Of a stretch of DNA of 64,000 nt, positions 8,950-16,498 are shown one piece after another. Position numbers and translations under genes: made by a program. This DNA is from Streptomyces venezuelae (lineage in GTDB: Bacteria > Actinomycetota > Actinomycetes > Streptomycetales > Streptomycetaceae): NCBI RefSeq assembly GCF_008642295.1, contig NZ_CP029190.1:1116001-1180000 (forward strand), written 5' to 3'. The notes beneath the pieces are model-generated. The model was not told where the DNA came from. It searched no databases and saw only the letters and a program-made list of their open reading frames with translations. Each line of letters starts with the position of its first letter. Positions within the stretch are counted from its first letter, which is position 1.

Positions 8950-9981
8950 ATGTCCGCTCAGGCCGCGACCGCAGCCGACGCGTCGCCCTCCCCCTGGCCG
9001 ACAGTGGTCAGGGCGGTCGCCTTGCTCACGGTGACCATCAGCCTGCTGCTCACCGCCTTCGCCTGGCCGTCGGTACGCTCATCGGTGCATGACGTGCCGA
9101 TCGCCGTCGCCGGGCCCCCTGCCGCCGTCAAGCGGATCACTCCCGTACTCGACCAACGGCTTCCCGACGGCTTCAAGGTCACCGAGGTCGCCGACACCAC
9201 CGCCACCGAACAGCTGATCCGCGACCGCAAGGTGTACGGGGCGATCGACCTGAGCTCCGGCAGCCCACAGGTCATCACCGCATCAGCCGGGAGTATCGCC
9301 GTCGCCCAGACCCTGAACACCATCGCGACCGGCCTCAGCCAGGCCCGGGGACCCGGCACCGCTGTCGCCGCCCGCGACCTCGTACCGCTGCCGGCCGACG
9401 ACCCGCGCGGCGCCGGACTGGCCGCCGGAGCCCTACCGCTGGTCATGGGCGGCCTGCTCGCCGCCCTGCTGCTGAGCAGGCTCGTCCACGGCAGCGTCCA
9501 CCGCGTCACCGGAGCACTCTCCTTCGCCCTCACCGGCGGACTCGCCGCAACAGCAATCCTGCAGTTCTGGCTCGGCTCACTCGACGGCTCCTACTGGGCC
9601 AACTCCGGCGCCGTCGCCCTGACCATCGCGGCCATATCCCTGACCATCCTCGGTCTCGAATCCCTGCTCGGGTACGCCGGCTTTGGCCTCGGCGCCGCCA
9701 CCATGATGCTCATCGGCAACCCCCTCTCGGGCACCGCGACCGCACCCGAGATGCTGCCCGGCTGGTCCGGCAGCCTCGGCCAACTGCTACCGCCCGGGGC
9801 CGGCGGCCGGCTGCTGCGCTCCACCGCCTTCTTCGACGGCCACGGGGCCACCGCCGCCGCCACCGTCCTGGCGACGTGGTTCACGCTCGGTCTGGCACTG
9901 TGCCTGGCCGGCAACCTCCGCCGTTCCACCGCCACGACGGCAGACCCCGCAGCACGGCCGGCCCTGCCCGTGACCGTCTGA
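8950..9981 (+). CDS. Membrane protein resembling ABC-2/YhgE-Pip-type permeases, transposon passenger
   Basis: Integral membrane protein of 343 residues with a strong ribosome site (GAAGGAGAA). One hydrophobic segment lies near residues 20-40 (ALLTVTISLLLTAFAWP). A ~110-residue extracytoplasmic loop follows (DVPIAVAGPPAAVKRITPVLDQRLPDGFKV). Then four or five membrane segments run from ~155 to 330 (LPLVMGGLLAALLLSRLV; ALSFALTGGLAATAILQF; ALTIAAISLTILGLESLL; VLATWFTLGLALCLAG). This one-plus-five layout with a large loop is that of ABC-2/DUF3533 permease-like proteins. No ATPase partner is encoded in the element. It lies between the oxidoreductase and the sigma factor on one strand. Confidence 0.65.
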   Translation: MSAQAATAADASPSPWPTVVRAVALLTVTISLLLTAFAWPSVRSSVHDVPIAVAGPPAAVKRITPVLDQRLPDGFKVTEVADTTATEQLIRDRKVYGAIDLSSGSPQVITASAGSIAVAQTLNTIATGLSQARGPGTAVAARDLVPLPADDPRGAGLAAGALPLVMGGLLAALLLSRLVHGSVHRVTGALSFALTGGLAATAILQFWLGSLDGSYWANSGAVALTIAAISLTILGLESLLGYAGFGLGAATMMLIGNPLSGTATAPEMLPGWSGSLGQLLPPGAGGRLLRSTAFFDGHGATAAATVLATWFTLGLALCLAGNLRRSTATTADPAARPALPVTV

Positions 9982-10052
9982 CCCCCCACAGCACTTGCCG
10001 ACTGCGGGAGGTACCCGCACCACGGGAAACGGAGCGTCTTAGGGTGGCCCGC

Positions 10053-11009
10053 ATGGACAGCACCGCGGTGGACCTCTTCGACACAAGCCGGTTCGAGGCC
10101 AGCCGCAGCCGGCTGGCCTCGCTGGCGTACCGGCTGCTGGGCTCCGCCACCGACGCCGAAGACGCGGTGCAGGATGCGTTCTTGCACTGGCAGGCCGCGG
10201 ACCGACAGCGGATCAAGGTACCGGAGGCGTGGCTGACCAAGGTCGTCACCAACCTGTGCCTGGACCGGCTCCGCTCGGCACAAGCCCGCCGCGAACGCAC
10301 CGCCGGTGCCTGGCTGCCCGAACCGCTCCTCGACGGCGACCCGATGCTCGGCCCGGCCGACACCTTCGAGCAACGCGAATCGGTCTCCCTTGCCCTGCTG
10401 ACGCTCATGGAGCGCCTATCCCCCGTCGAACGGGCGGTCTACGTCCTGCGCGAGGCGTTCGCCTACGGCCACGCCGAGGTCGCCGAGATCCTCGACATCA
10501 CCGAGTCCGCGAGCCAGCAGCACCTCCACCGGGCCCGGCGCCGCATCACCGCCGCCCGCAGCGGTGGCGCCGAAGTCGACCCCGCGTCCGCCCGCAGGAT
10601 CGTCGAGGAATTCCTCGCCGCGGCCACCTCGGGCCGCACCGAACGGCTGGTGGCGCTGCTCACCGACGACGCGACCGCGGTCTCCGACGGCGCCGGCGGC
10701 CTGGCCAAGACGCTGCTGCGGTACGACACTCCGCAGCGCATCGCCGCCGTCGTACGGGCCGGCTTCAAACCCACAGACGCGAAGCGGCGGATGGCTGGCG
10801 GCACGCCCGCCGTGCACTACGCGCTCGTCAACGGAGCCCCCGCCATCCTCTTCGTGCTCGGCGACCAGGTCGTCGGCTCCACGATGTTCGACATCGTCAA
10901 CGGCAAGATCGCAACCATGCACGGCATCGCCGCCCCCAACCGCCTCGCCCGTCTCACCGAAGCCTGGCGGCAGCACGAACCGGACGCGCCGCTCATCGCC
11001 CAGTGGTGA
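10053..11009 (+). CDS. ECF41-family RNA polymerase sigma factor (SigJ-like), transposon passenger
   Basis: Alternative sigma factor of 318 residues with a C-terminal SnoaL-like domain. Region 2 is SLAYRLLGSATDAEDAVQDAFLHW (~20-45), the linker carries the signature WLPEPL (~90), and region 4 spans LSPVERAVYVLREAFAYGHAEVAEIL with its HTH (~120-160). The SnoaL-like domain starts ARRIVEEFLAAATSGRTERLVALL and keeps an SDGAGGLAKT loop equivalent to the DGGGK motif. In ECF41 proteins this fused domain controls activity instead of a membrane anti-sigma factor. ATG 10053 gives the full region 2; longer upstream frames are unsupported. Usual targets are its own gene and an adjacent COE gene. Confidence 0.92.
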   Translation: MDSTAVDLFDTSRFEASRSRLASLAYRLLGSATDAEDAVQDAFLHWQAADRQRIKVPEAWLTKVVTNLCLDRLRSAQARRERTAGAWLPEPLLDGDPMLGPADTFEQRESVSLALLTLMERLSPVERAVYVLREAFAYGHAEVAEILDITESASQQHLHRARRRITAARSGGAEVDPASARRIVEEFLAAATSGRTERLVALLTDDATAVSDGAGGLAKTLLRYDTPQRIAAVVRAGFKPTDAKRRMAGGTPAVHYALVNGAPAILFVLGDQVVGSTMFDIVNGKIATMHGIAAPNRLARLTEAWRQHEPDAPLIAQW

Positions 11010-11118
11010 CCCAGCTGCCCCCGGCCAGGCTCAGCACCCGCGCTGGCCGGGTGGGCCAGCCGACCGGGTGCCAAGGAGCGCAACGGCCTTCCCGCACGTG
11101 CCGATGCGGGACGCGCCC

Positions 11119-11233
11119 GTGTTTCATAGGTGGTCGCTCATGAAACACCCGGCCGGGCGGCCGTCCACCTGCGCCGATCATGTTTCATGAGTTGTTGCAA
11201 ACGCCTGGACATCTGAAACAGCCTCATGAAACA
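11119..11233 (+). promoter_or_regulatory. Candidate res (resolution) site overlapping tnpR start
   Basis: Repeated half-sites related to TGTTTCATGAG occur before tnpR. GTGTTTCAT and ATGAAACAC form a 30-bp inverted repeat at 11119-11148. TGTTTCATGAG (11181-11191) is matched by its exact inverse CTCATGAAACA (11223-11233), with another CTGAAACA at 11213-11220. Such clusters of paired 9-11-bp half-sites are the form of Tn3 res sites I-III. The last half-site contains the tnpR ATG, so resolvase binding would also repress tnpR. Confidence 0.7.
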
Positions 11234-12116
11234 GTCCGGGGTCGTGAGCGACGACTTCAAGCGCGTGGAATCGCACGACTGCCCGATGTCCACCTGCGCC
11301 GCCCCCGCGGGCTCCCCATGCCGGACCGGCAAAGGCAAGGTGGCCATCCAGTACCACACCGCCCGCTTCCGCCTCGTGCCCCAACTCGCCAAGGCGCTCA
11401 GCGTGCCGACCCCCGCCGTACGCAAGCCGGGCTCGGCATGGACCGAACTGCCCCGGCCCGTGCGCGCCGGCGCCGAACCGGTCGGACACGTCCGCCTCGG
11501 CTACGCCCGCGCCTCGACCGCCCGGCAGTCCCTCGACGCACAGCTCGACTCCCTCGCCGAGGCCGGGGTCACCCGGGTCTTCTCGGAGAAGATCTCCACC
11601 CGCGCCACCAAGCGCCCCGAGCTGGAGGCCGCCGTGAAGCTCGCCGGGGAGATCCGCTCCTCCGGCGTCGCCGTCACCCTCGTCGTGCACGAGCACAAGC
11701 GGCTCGGCCGCGGCATCGAACTCGCCATGCTCGCCGAGGAGCTGAAAGCGAGCGATGTCGGCCTGGAGTTCCTCACCGGAGAACTGAAGGGCTCGCACGA
11801 CCCGTCCGGCATCGTGTTCACCGTGCTCGCGGCCATGTCTGGCATGGAGCGCGAGTACATCCGCGACCGCACCCTCGAAGGCCACGAGAGCGCGCGGAAG
11901 CGCGGCAAGACCATTGGCGGCGCCGGGGTCACCGACGACGACATGCTGTCCATGGCCCTCCACCTGCGCGACCAGGAGATGAGTCTGCGCGACATCGCCA
12001 AGCGCCTCGTCATCACCACCGGCGCGAAGAGGGGCCAGCACCCCTCACCCGCCACCGTCATGCGGATGCTGCGGGAGCACGACGAACAGGCCGCCACGGC
12101 GGCGGCAGGCGCGTGA
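11226..12116 (+). CDS. tnpR: Serine resolvase TnpR with N-terminal zinc-finger-like extension
   Basis: Serine recombinase of 296 residues that resolves transposition cointegrates at res. The catalytic domain starts near residue 95 with LGYARASTARQSLDAQLDSL (nucleophile Ser in RAST) and continues EKISTRATKRPELEAAVKLA, VVHEHKRLGRG (catalytic Arg region) and LTGELKGSHDPSGIVFTVLAAMSGMEREYIRDRT. A C-terminal HTH follows (LRDIAKRL...ATVMRMLREH). The first ~60 residues are not part of ordinary resolvases: C-P-M-S-T-C...G-S-P-C...H-T-A-R resembles a small Cys3His zinc-binding domain seen in actinobacterial and phage proteins. The ATG lies within the last res half-site, implying autoregulation. Confidence 0.9.
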   Translation: MKQSGVVSDDFKRVESHDCPMSTCAAPAGSPCRTGKGKVAIQYHTARFRLVPQLAKALSVPTPAVRKPGSAWTELPRPVRAGAEPVGHVRLGYARASTARQSLDAQLDSLAEAGVTRVFSEKISTRATKRPELEAAVKLAGEIRSSGVAVTLVVHEHKRLGRGIELAMLAEELKASDVGLEFLTGELKGSHDPSGIVFTVLAAMSGMEREYIRDRTLEGHESARKRGKTIGGAGVTDDDMLSMALHLRDQEMSLRDIAKRLVITTGAKRGQHPSPATVMRMLREHDEQAATAAAGA

Positions 12117-12124
12117 TCATCCGG

Positions 12125-12163
12125 CTAGTTTGCGGCTGGTGTCTGAGCTAGGACTCCAGGGCC
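12125..12163 (-). repeat. Transposon right terminal inverted repeat, 39 bp
   Basis: Exact inverse of 4419-4457. It supplies the last residues and stop codon (ALES) now read at the end of the disrupted GCS2-like remnant. Confidence 0.95.
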
Positions 12164-12168
12164 GTGTC
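12164..12168 (+). repeat. Target site duplication, right copy (GTGTC)
   Basis: Second copy of the 5-bp repeat at 4414-4418, immediately outside the right inverted repeat. Confidence 0.9.
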
Positions 12169-12585
12169 CTCGGCGGTCGCGGTGGCGTCGGCGGCCCGGA
12201 ATTCGAGGGTGGGCAGATGGTGCGAGGGTCTGATGTCCCAGTACAGACCGCCGCGGTCCATGATCGCGCCGGTGGCGAGGAGACCGGCGACGAGGTCCTC
12301 GAAGTGGGAGGGGGACTCGAAGTGGGGCGGGGGCCCGGGCGGGGCGAGGACGGGCGTGCCGGAGGAGATGATGCGCAGGCCCTGACGTACCGCGGCGCGG
12401 GCCAGGGAGTGGCGAGTGGCGTGGATCTGGTCGGCGAGCTCGGCGAGGCTGGTGTGGGGGTCGGTGCGGGTCTCGACCTGGTAGCGGGTGAGTTCCGGGC
12501 CCACTCGGTCGCCGAGTTCACCGATGGCCTCGGTCACCACCTTCTCGGCGTCGGCGCGCAGTTCGCGGGGGACGGGGTCGGTCAT
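12164..12585 (-). pseudogene. Carboxylate-amine ligase (YbdK/GCS2 family) remnant interrupted by the transposon
   Basis: Remnant of a glutamate-cysteine-ligase-type ATP-dependent enzyme (normally ~370 residues). It retains LGDRVGPELTRYQVETRTDPH and LRIISSGTPVLAPPGP, then jumps directly to ESPSHFEDLVAGLLATGAIMDRGGLYWDIRPSHHLPTLEFRAADATATAEDT, which are the last catalytic strands. The ~150 residues between them, including the CGCHVH-type block, are absent, as is the usual N-terminal GVEEE strand. The frame then enters the transposon repeat and stops at 12148. The 3' continuation is at 4330-4413 but one base out of frame. The gene was therefore decaying before the insertion. Confidence 0.7.
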
Positions 12586-12660
12586 GCTGGCACGATCGGC
12601 TGCCCCAGGGCAGCAGGCCGCGGCGTGGGCTCACCGGGGCACCCCAAAGAGCATGCACGC

Positions 12661-13215
12661 TCACCAGATTCCGTGTTCGAGCTCTTCCATGGAAAGAGTC
12701 CACTGGGACTCTTCGTCGGCGAACGGTGTGGGGTCGAAGGCTTCGACGGCCGCACGGAAGCGGGCGGCGAGTTCTTCCGGGTCGGCGTCGTTGTCGTGGT
12801 CGATCTCCACCTTGCGGAGCTCGATCAGGGCGAACACCAGGGACTCGATGTCCCGGTGCAGCTCGATGCAGCCAACGGCGCCTTCGGGGAAGGCGTACAC
12901 CTTTCCCGACGCAGGGTCCAGGGCCAGCAGCGAGGTGAACAGGTAACCCAAACTCCACCACGAGCAACTCTCATCGGGGCATTGGATCCCCTGGTGGTCG
13001 AACCGGGGTCCGATCGTGATCGCGTCAACCTCGGGACCGTACGGGTCTGGCACATCCATGCGGGAGGTGAACAGATCAGACGTCGGCAACCCGACCCGAC
13101 CCAGGAAGTCGGCCGTGCGGACATCAAGGCCGGCGGCGCCCTGGTGGGGGAAGTAGGTGACACCGCCCAGGCCATAGGCCTCGATCAGGTGCTCCGGATT
13201 GACGTGAAAGTTCAC
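12661..13215 (-). CDS. SUKH-4 family immunity-like protein
   Basis: Predicted 184-residue protein of the SUKH superfamily, whose members often neutralise secreted or contact-dependent nuclease and deaminase toxins. Visible pattern: EHLIEAYGLGGVTYFP, TADFLGRVGLP, ITIGPRF, a central LGYLFTSLLALDPASGKVYAFPEG strand pair, and the helix SLVFALIELRKVEID. GTG 13215 was chosen because it overlaps the LuxR stop as GTGA (13212-13215); no in-frame ATG gives a complete domain. No polymorphic toxin is found next to it, so the role is open: orphan immunity, or a partner of the regulator with which it is translationally coupled. Confidence 0.75.
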   Translation of the reverse strand: MNFHVNPEHLIEAYGLGGVTYFPHQGAAGLDVRTADFLGRVGLPTSDLFTSRMDVPDPYGPEVDAITIGPRFDHQGIQCPDESCSWWSLGYLFTSLLALDPASGKVYAFPEGAVGCIELHRDIESLVFALIELRKVEIDHDNDADPEELAARFRAAVEAFDPTPFADEESQWTLSMEELEHGIW

Positions 13216-14027
13216 TCTCGACCGTCTCGAGGGGGTGTGATTCCCCAGGTCACGGCTCGTGCGGCGGCGGCTGAGCGGTTGGGGAGGTCGAGTTTGGCGA
13301 GGATGTGCTCGATATGGGTCCCCACCGTGCGCGGGGTGACGTACAGCCGCTCGGCGATCTCCCGGTTGGTTCGGCCGGCGGTCAGTTCCGCCAGCACCTG
13401 GAGTTCCCGTGGCGAAAGCCCTCCGGGCCGCCACGCGTCCGGGTGGCGCGCGGCCGAGGAGGCCGGCGCGGCCGGGTGTTCGGGAGCGGCGGCTTCCCCG
13501 GGCGCACGGCCGGCCCGGGGGTCGACGACCGCGGCGAGGGCCTCGGTGAGCAGGGTGACCGCGGCACGTGCCGGATCGGGTGCGTGCCGCGGTCGGCGGG
13601 TGCTGATGTTCAGCATGCCGACGTATCGGCCGTCGGGGGCGAACAGGCACTGGGCAACGCCGTCCTCGATGCCGAGGGGGCTCAGCACCTCCTGGAATCC
13701 GGGGGACGCCTCCAGGAGCTGCCAGGGGACGTCCCCCAGCCAGAGACCGCCCCGTGCCGGGCTGCGCAGCACGGGGAACACCGGGTCGTGGTGGAGGCGG
13801 GTCTCGATGTAGACGGTGGCCTCGTCCGGGTAGCTCCCGGCCAGGGTGGTGTGGCGCTGGCGCAGCGGATCCCAGCGGGCGAGGGAGGCGTGGTCGTACT
13901 CCATCACCTCCGACAGCGCCGCCAGGACCGAGTGGACGCCGGTCACGCCGTTCGTGGCGCTCCTGGCGGCGTCGCGGACGTGGACGGCCGCGTCCAGGAG
14001 GTCCGCTGTGCTGCGCCGGGCTGTCAT
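13212..14027 (-). CDS. LuxR-family transcriptional regulator with GAF-like sensor domain
   Basis: Transcription factor of 271 residues. The N-terminal ~150 residues look GAF-like (HSVLAALSEVMEYDHASLARWD; QCLFAPDGRYVGMLNIST) and could bind a small ligand. An Ala/Pro linker leads to the LuxR HTH: LSPRELQVLAELTAGRTNREIAERLYVTPRTVGTHIEHILAKLDL (~205-255). ATG 14027 (TARRSTADLL) sits just after GGGG and begins the domain; the frame extends upstream without homology. The stop overlaps the SUKH-4 GTG by 4 bp. No receiver domain is present, so this is not a response regulator. Confidence 0.87.
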   Translation of the reverse strand: MTARRSTADLLDAAVHVRDAARSATNGVTGVHSVLAALSEVMEYDHASLARWDPLRQRHTTLAGSYPDEATVYIETRLHHDPVFPVLRSPARGGLWLGDVPWQLLEASPGFQEVLSPLGIEDGVAQCLFAPDGRYVGMLNISTRRPRHAPDPARAAVTLLTEALAAVVDPRAGRAPGEAAAPEHPAAPASSAARHPDAWRPGGLSPRELQVLAELTAGRTNREIAERLYVTPRTVGTHIEHILAKLDLPNRSAAAARAVTWGITPPRDGRE

Positions 14028-14058
14028 CCCCCAAGGATGATCATGTGCCCGGAATACG

Positions 14059-15774
14059 TCAATCGCGGAGGGCCTCGTGCACGACGCGCCCGTCCATGAC
14101 GGTGAGGACGACGGGCATCCGCGGGATGTCATGAGGGTCGGCGGCGAGCAGGTCTCCGTCGAGCACACAGAGATCGGCCACCTTGCCCGGTTCCAGGGAG
14201 CCCTTCCAGTGGTCGGCGAAGTCCTGCCAGGCCGCGTCGATCGTGTACGTACGGATGGCCTCGGCCAGGCCGATGCGCTGCTCGGGGCCGCTGACCCGGC
14301 CGGTGGCCTTCGACTCGCGCAGGATCATGGTGGCGATGCCCTGGCGCCAGTCCGGGTACGTGACCGGGGCGTCGGACCCGCTCGCGACGCGCACGCCGGC
14401 GTCGATGGCGTCCCGGTAGGGCCAGGCGTAGGCGGACCGTCCGGCGCCGACGAACTCCTCCTCCATATCGGCCACCGTCCACTTGATGGTGGGGTTCATA
14501 TTGACCCCGAAGCCGTGCGCCGCCAGCACCTTCATGCTGTGCGCGGTGAGGAAGTCGCCGTGGATGACGTAGTGGCGGGCGTCGGGCCGCGGGTGTTCGG
14601 CCGCGGCCTCGGCGAAGGCATCGGCGACCGCGTCGATGGCCCGGTCCCCGGTGACGTGGACGCCCAACTGGTGCCCGCGGGCGTGGGCGTGACGGATCAT
14701 GGCGCCGATCTCGGCGATCCGTTCGGCGTCGGTCTCGCCGCCGACGCAGAGGGAGCCGCAGCCGCCGCCGACGTACGGCTCGTGCATCCAGGCCGTCTTG
14801 TTGGGGACGATGCCGTCGCCGAAGATCTTGACGCCGTGGACGGTGAGGCGGCGGGGGTCCGCCGTGCCGTGGGAGGTGTCGAGGGAGTCGAGGGTGTCGA
14901 GGGTGTGGGCGAACTCCTCGGCGGTACTGGCCATTCCGGTGGGCAGGACCAGCACCCCGACCCGGGCGGTCAGTTCGCCGCCGGCCAGCAGCTCGCGGTA
15001 GACGTCGAGGGTCTCCGCGCCGAGCGCGCCGCGCATGATGCCGTCGCCGCCGGGGCCGAGTCCGGGCTCGGTGTAGCTGGTCACGCCGAGCCGGGCGAGC
15101 GTGGCGAGGGTGGACCTGATCGCGTCGGTGCGCTCCTGCCGGCCGAGCGGGGGCAGTGCGTTCTGGACGAGGCCCTGGGCCCCCTCCTGGAGAAGTCCGG
15201 TCGGCTCCCCGGCTTCGTCCGCGAGGATCGCCCCGCCGGGCGGGGCGACGGTGTGCCGGTCGACGCCGATCAGTTCCAGTGCCTTGGAGTTGACCCAGGT
15301 GGCGTGTCCGGAGAAGGAGTACAGGACGACGGGGTGGTCCGGGCTGACGGCATCGAGGTCGTGCCGCGAGGGCAGGCGCGCCGGATCGGCGAGGCATTCG
15401 TCGAGATAGCCGGTGTCCCAGCCGTGCCCGGTGATCCACTGCCCGCCGGACGCCCGGCCGACGGCCTCCCGTACGGCTTCGGCCACCTCCGCCAGGGAGG
15501 TCACGGCGGGGTGCCCCAGGTCGAGGGAGAGCGGCGGCGTCGCCATGCCGAAGGCACATCCGTGCAGGTGGGAGTCGTTGATGCCGGGCAGCAGCGTCGC
15601 ACCCCGCAGGTCGATGACGCGGGTGCCGGGGCCGACGAGCGGCGCGACGTCCTCCCGTCCGCCCACGGCGCTGATGGTCCCGCCGGTCACCGCCAGGGCC
15701 GAGGCGACGGAGAACTCCGCATCGACCGTGAGCACCCGCCCACCGACGAACACCAGGTCCGCATACGTGTCCAC
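14059..15774 (-). CDS. Amidohydrolase, YtcJ/AepA-like
   Basis: Metal-dependent hydrolase of 571 residues, matching the long YtcJ/exoenzyme-regulator (AepA) branch of the amidohydrolase superfamily. The N-terminal beta-sandwich strands VFVGGRVLTVDAE precede the metal motif INDSHLHGCAFG (H-x-H). Further ligands are suggested in QLGVHVTGDRAIDA, VIHGDFLTAHSMKVL and VASGSDAPVTYPDW (terminal Asp). The final strand is DLCVLDGDLLAADPHDIPRM, normal for the family. The GTG start at 15774 opens the first strand directly. The substrate is unknown for most of this family. No clear operon partner: 31 nt separate it from the LuxR start downstream. Confidence 0.88.
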   Translation of the reverse strand: MDTYADLVFVGGRVLTVDAEFSVASALAVTGGTISAVGGREDVAPLVGPGTRVIDLRGATLLPGINDSHLHGCAFGMATPPLSLDLGHPAVTSLAEVAEAVREAVGRASGGQWITGHGWDTGYLDECLADPARLPSRHDLDAVSPDHPVVLYSFSGHATWVNSKALELIGVDRHTVAPPGGAILADEAGEPTGLLQEGAQGLVQNALPPLGRQERTDAIRSTLATLARLGVTSYTEPGLGPGGDGIMRGALGAETLDVYRELLAGGELTARVGVLVLPTGMASTAEEFAHTLDTLDSLDTSHGTADPRRLTVHGVKIFGDGIVPNKTAWMHEPYVGGGCGSLCVGGETDAERIAEIGAMIRHAHARGHQLGVHVTGDRAIDAVADAFAEAAAEHPRPDARHYVIHGDFLTAHSMKVLAAHGFGVNMNPTIKWTVADMEEEFVGAGRSAYAWPYRDAIDAGVRVASGSDAPVTYPDWRQGIATMILRESKATGRVSGPEQRIGLAEAIRTYTIDAAWQDFADHWKGSLEPGKVADLCVLDGDLLAADPHDIPRMPVVLTVMDGRVVHEALRD

Positions 15775-15890
15775 AGAAGGTCAGTCCTTTCGAACAGCGG
15801 GCGCCCTGGGGCGGCCCGCAAACGATCTCCCGAGGACTATGGCCGGGGCCACGCCGCCCGCACATCGGTCATCCCACCGATACGCGTTCG

Positions 15891-16498
15891 TCAGTGACCG
15901 ACGCTCGGCGCGATGCAGCCACCTTCCTTGTACGCTCCGTGGGCTTTGATCCGGGCGGGGTCGGCGGGTGATCCGGTGACGCAGGGGCCGGCGCCGGGGA
16001 TGAAGAGCGTGAAGGCGGGTGCGCCGCCGGCGCGGTAGACGTGCAGGTCATGGCCGGCCGGTAGCCGAGCCCCTTGAGCGTGGCCGCCAGCTCCGCCTCG
16101 GTGCCGTGCGCTGTGGCTCCGGGCCCGGTCAGTGCCGTACGGATGCGCAGGGCATGGGCATCGCCCCGGCAGCGCACCGCCGGGGTGGTTCTGCCCGTCT
16201 GCCGGTCGGTGTGGTTCTCGACGTACTTGGCGGCCTCGGGGTCCGTGGGCAGGGCGGAAGGCCCGGCCGGCGCCGGCACCGTTGTGGTCCTTTCCGGCGC
16301 CGGGCAGCCCGCTGCGATCTCCGGGAAGTCCTTGTCATGCGCCGCCACGGGGTCAGCGGGGATGGGGGTGGTGACGGCGGGCGTGGCGCTCGCGCTTCCC
16401 GGTGCCGTGCCGGCTCCGGCGCGCGTGGAGCCGCAGGCGGCCAGGGCCGGCAGGCAGACGACGAGGGCAGCGGTGGCAAGCCGGCTCGGTCGTCTCAC
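15891..16498 (-). pseudogene. Secreted lipoprotein gene with apparent frameshift
   Basis: Predicted lipoprotein: an N-terminal signal RRPSRLATAALVVCLPALAACGS with lipobox LAAC, then a Thr/Pro-rich spacer and DKDFPEIAAGCPAP. The frame reads normally to LKGLGYRPA near 16052, then turns into Pro/Ser-rich low-quality protein. Shifting by one base after that point restores sensible sequence: HDLHVYRAGGAPAFTLFIPG, then GPCVTGSPADPARIKAHGAYKEGGC, ending VGH at 15891. One C seems missing at about 16051-16053. The GTG start overlaps the stop of the metallo-hydrolase gene as GTGA (16495-16498). Function unknown. A mutation or sequencing error cannot be told apart. Confidence 0.7.

Larger units (their letters stand above)
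4419..12163 (+). mobile_element. Complete Tn3-family transposon with ECF41 sigma passenger module
   Basis: A 7,745-bp element is bounded by 39-bp inverted repeats that are identical at every base and flanked by a 5-bp direct repeat GTGTC. Order: left repeat, tnpA (frameshifted), FAD oxidoreductase, membrane protein, ECF41-type sigma factor, candidate res site, tnpR, right repeat, with all genes on the plus strand. Having passengers between tnpA and tnpR/res is less usual than having them at one end. Perfect repeats and target duplication point to a recent insertion. Terminal repeats, TnpA family and serine resolvase agree with one another, so the class is firm; no named relative can be given without a search. 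Confidence 0.93.

Noticed and set aside
13212..14168. Longer start for the LuxR regulator at 14168
   Set aside because: The extra 47 residues are Cys/Ser/Pro-rich without homology and overlap the amidohydrolase gene; ATG 14027 starts the domain.
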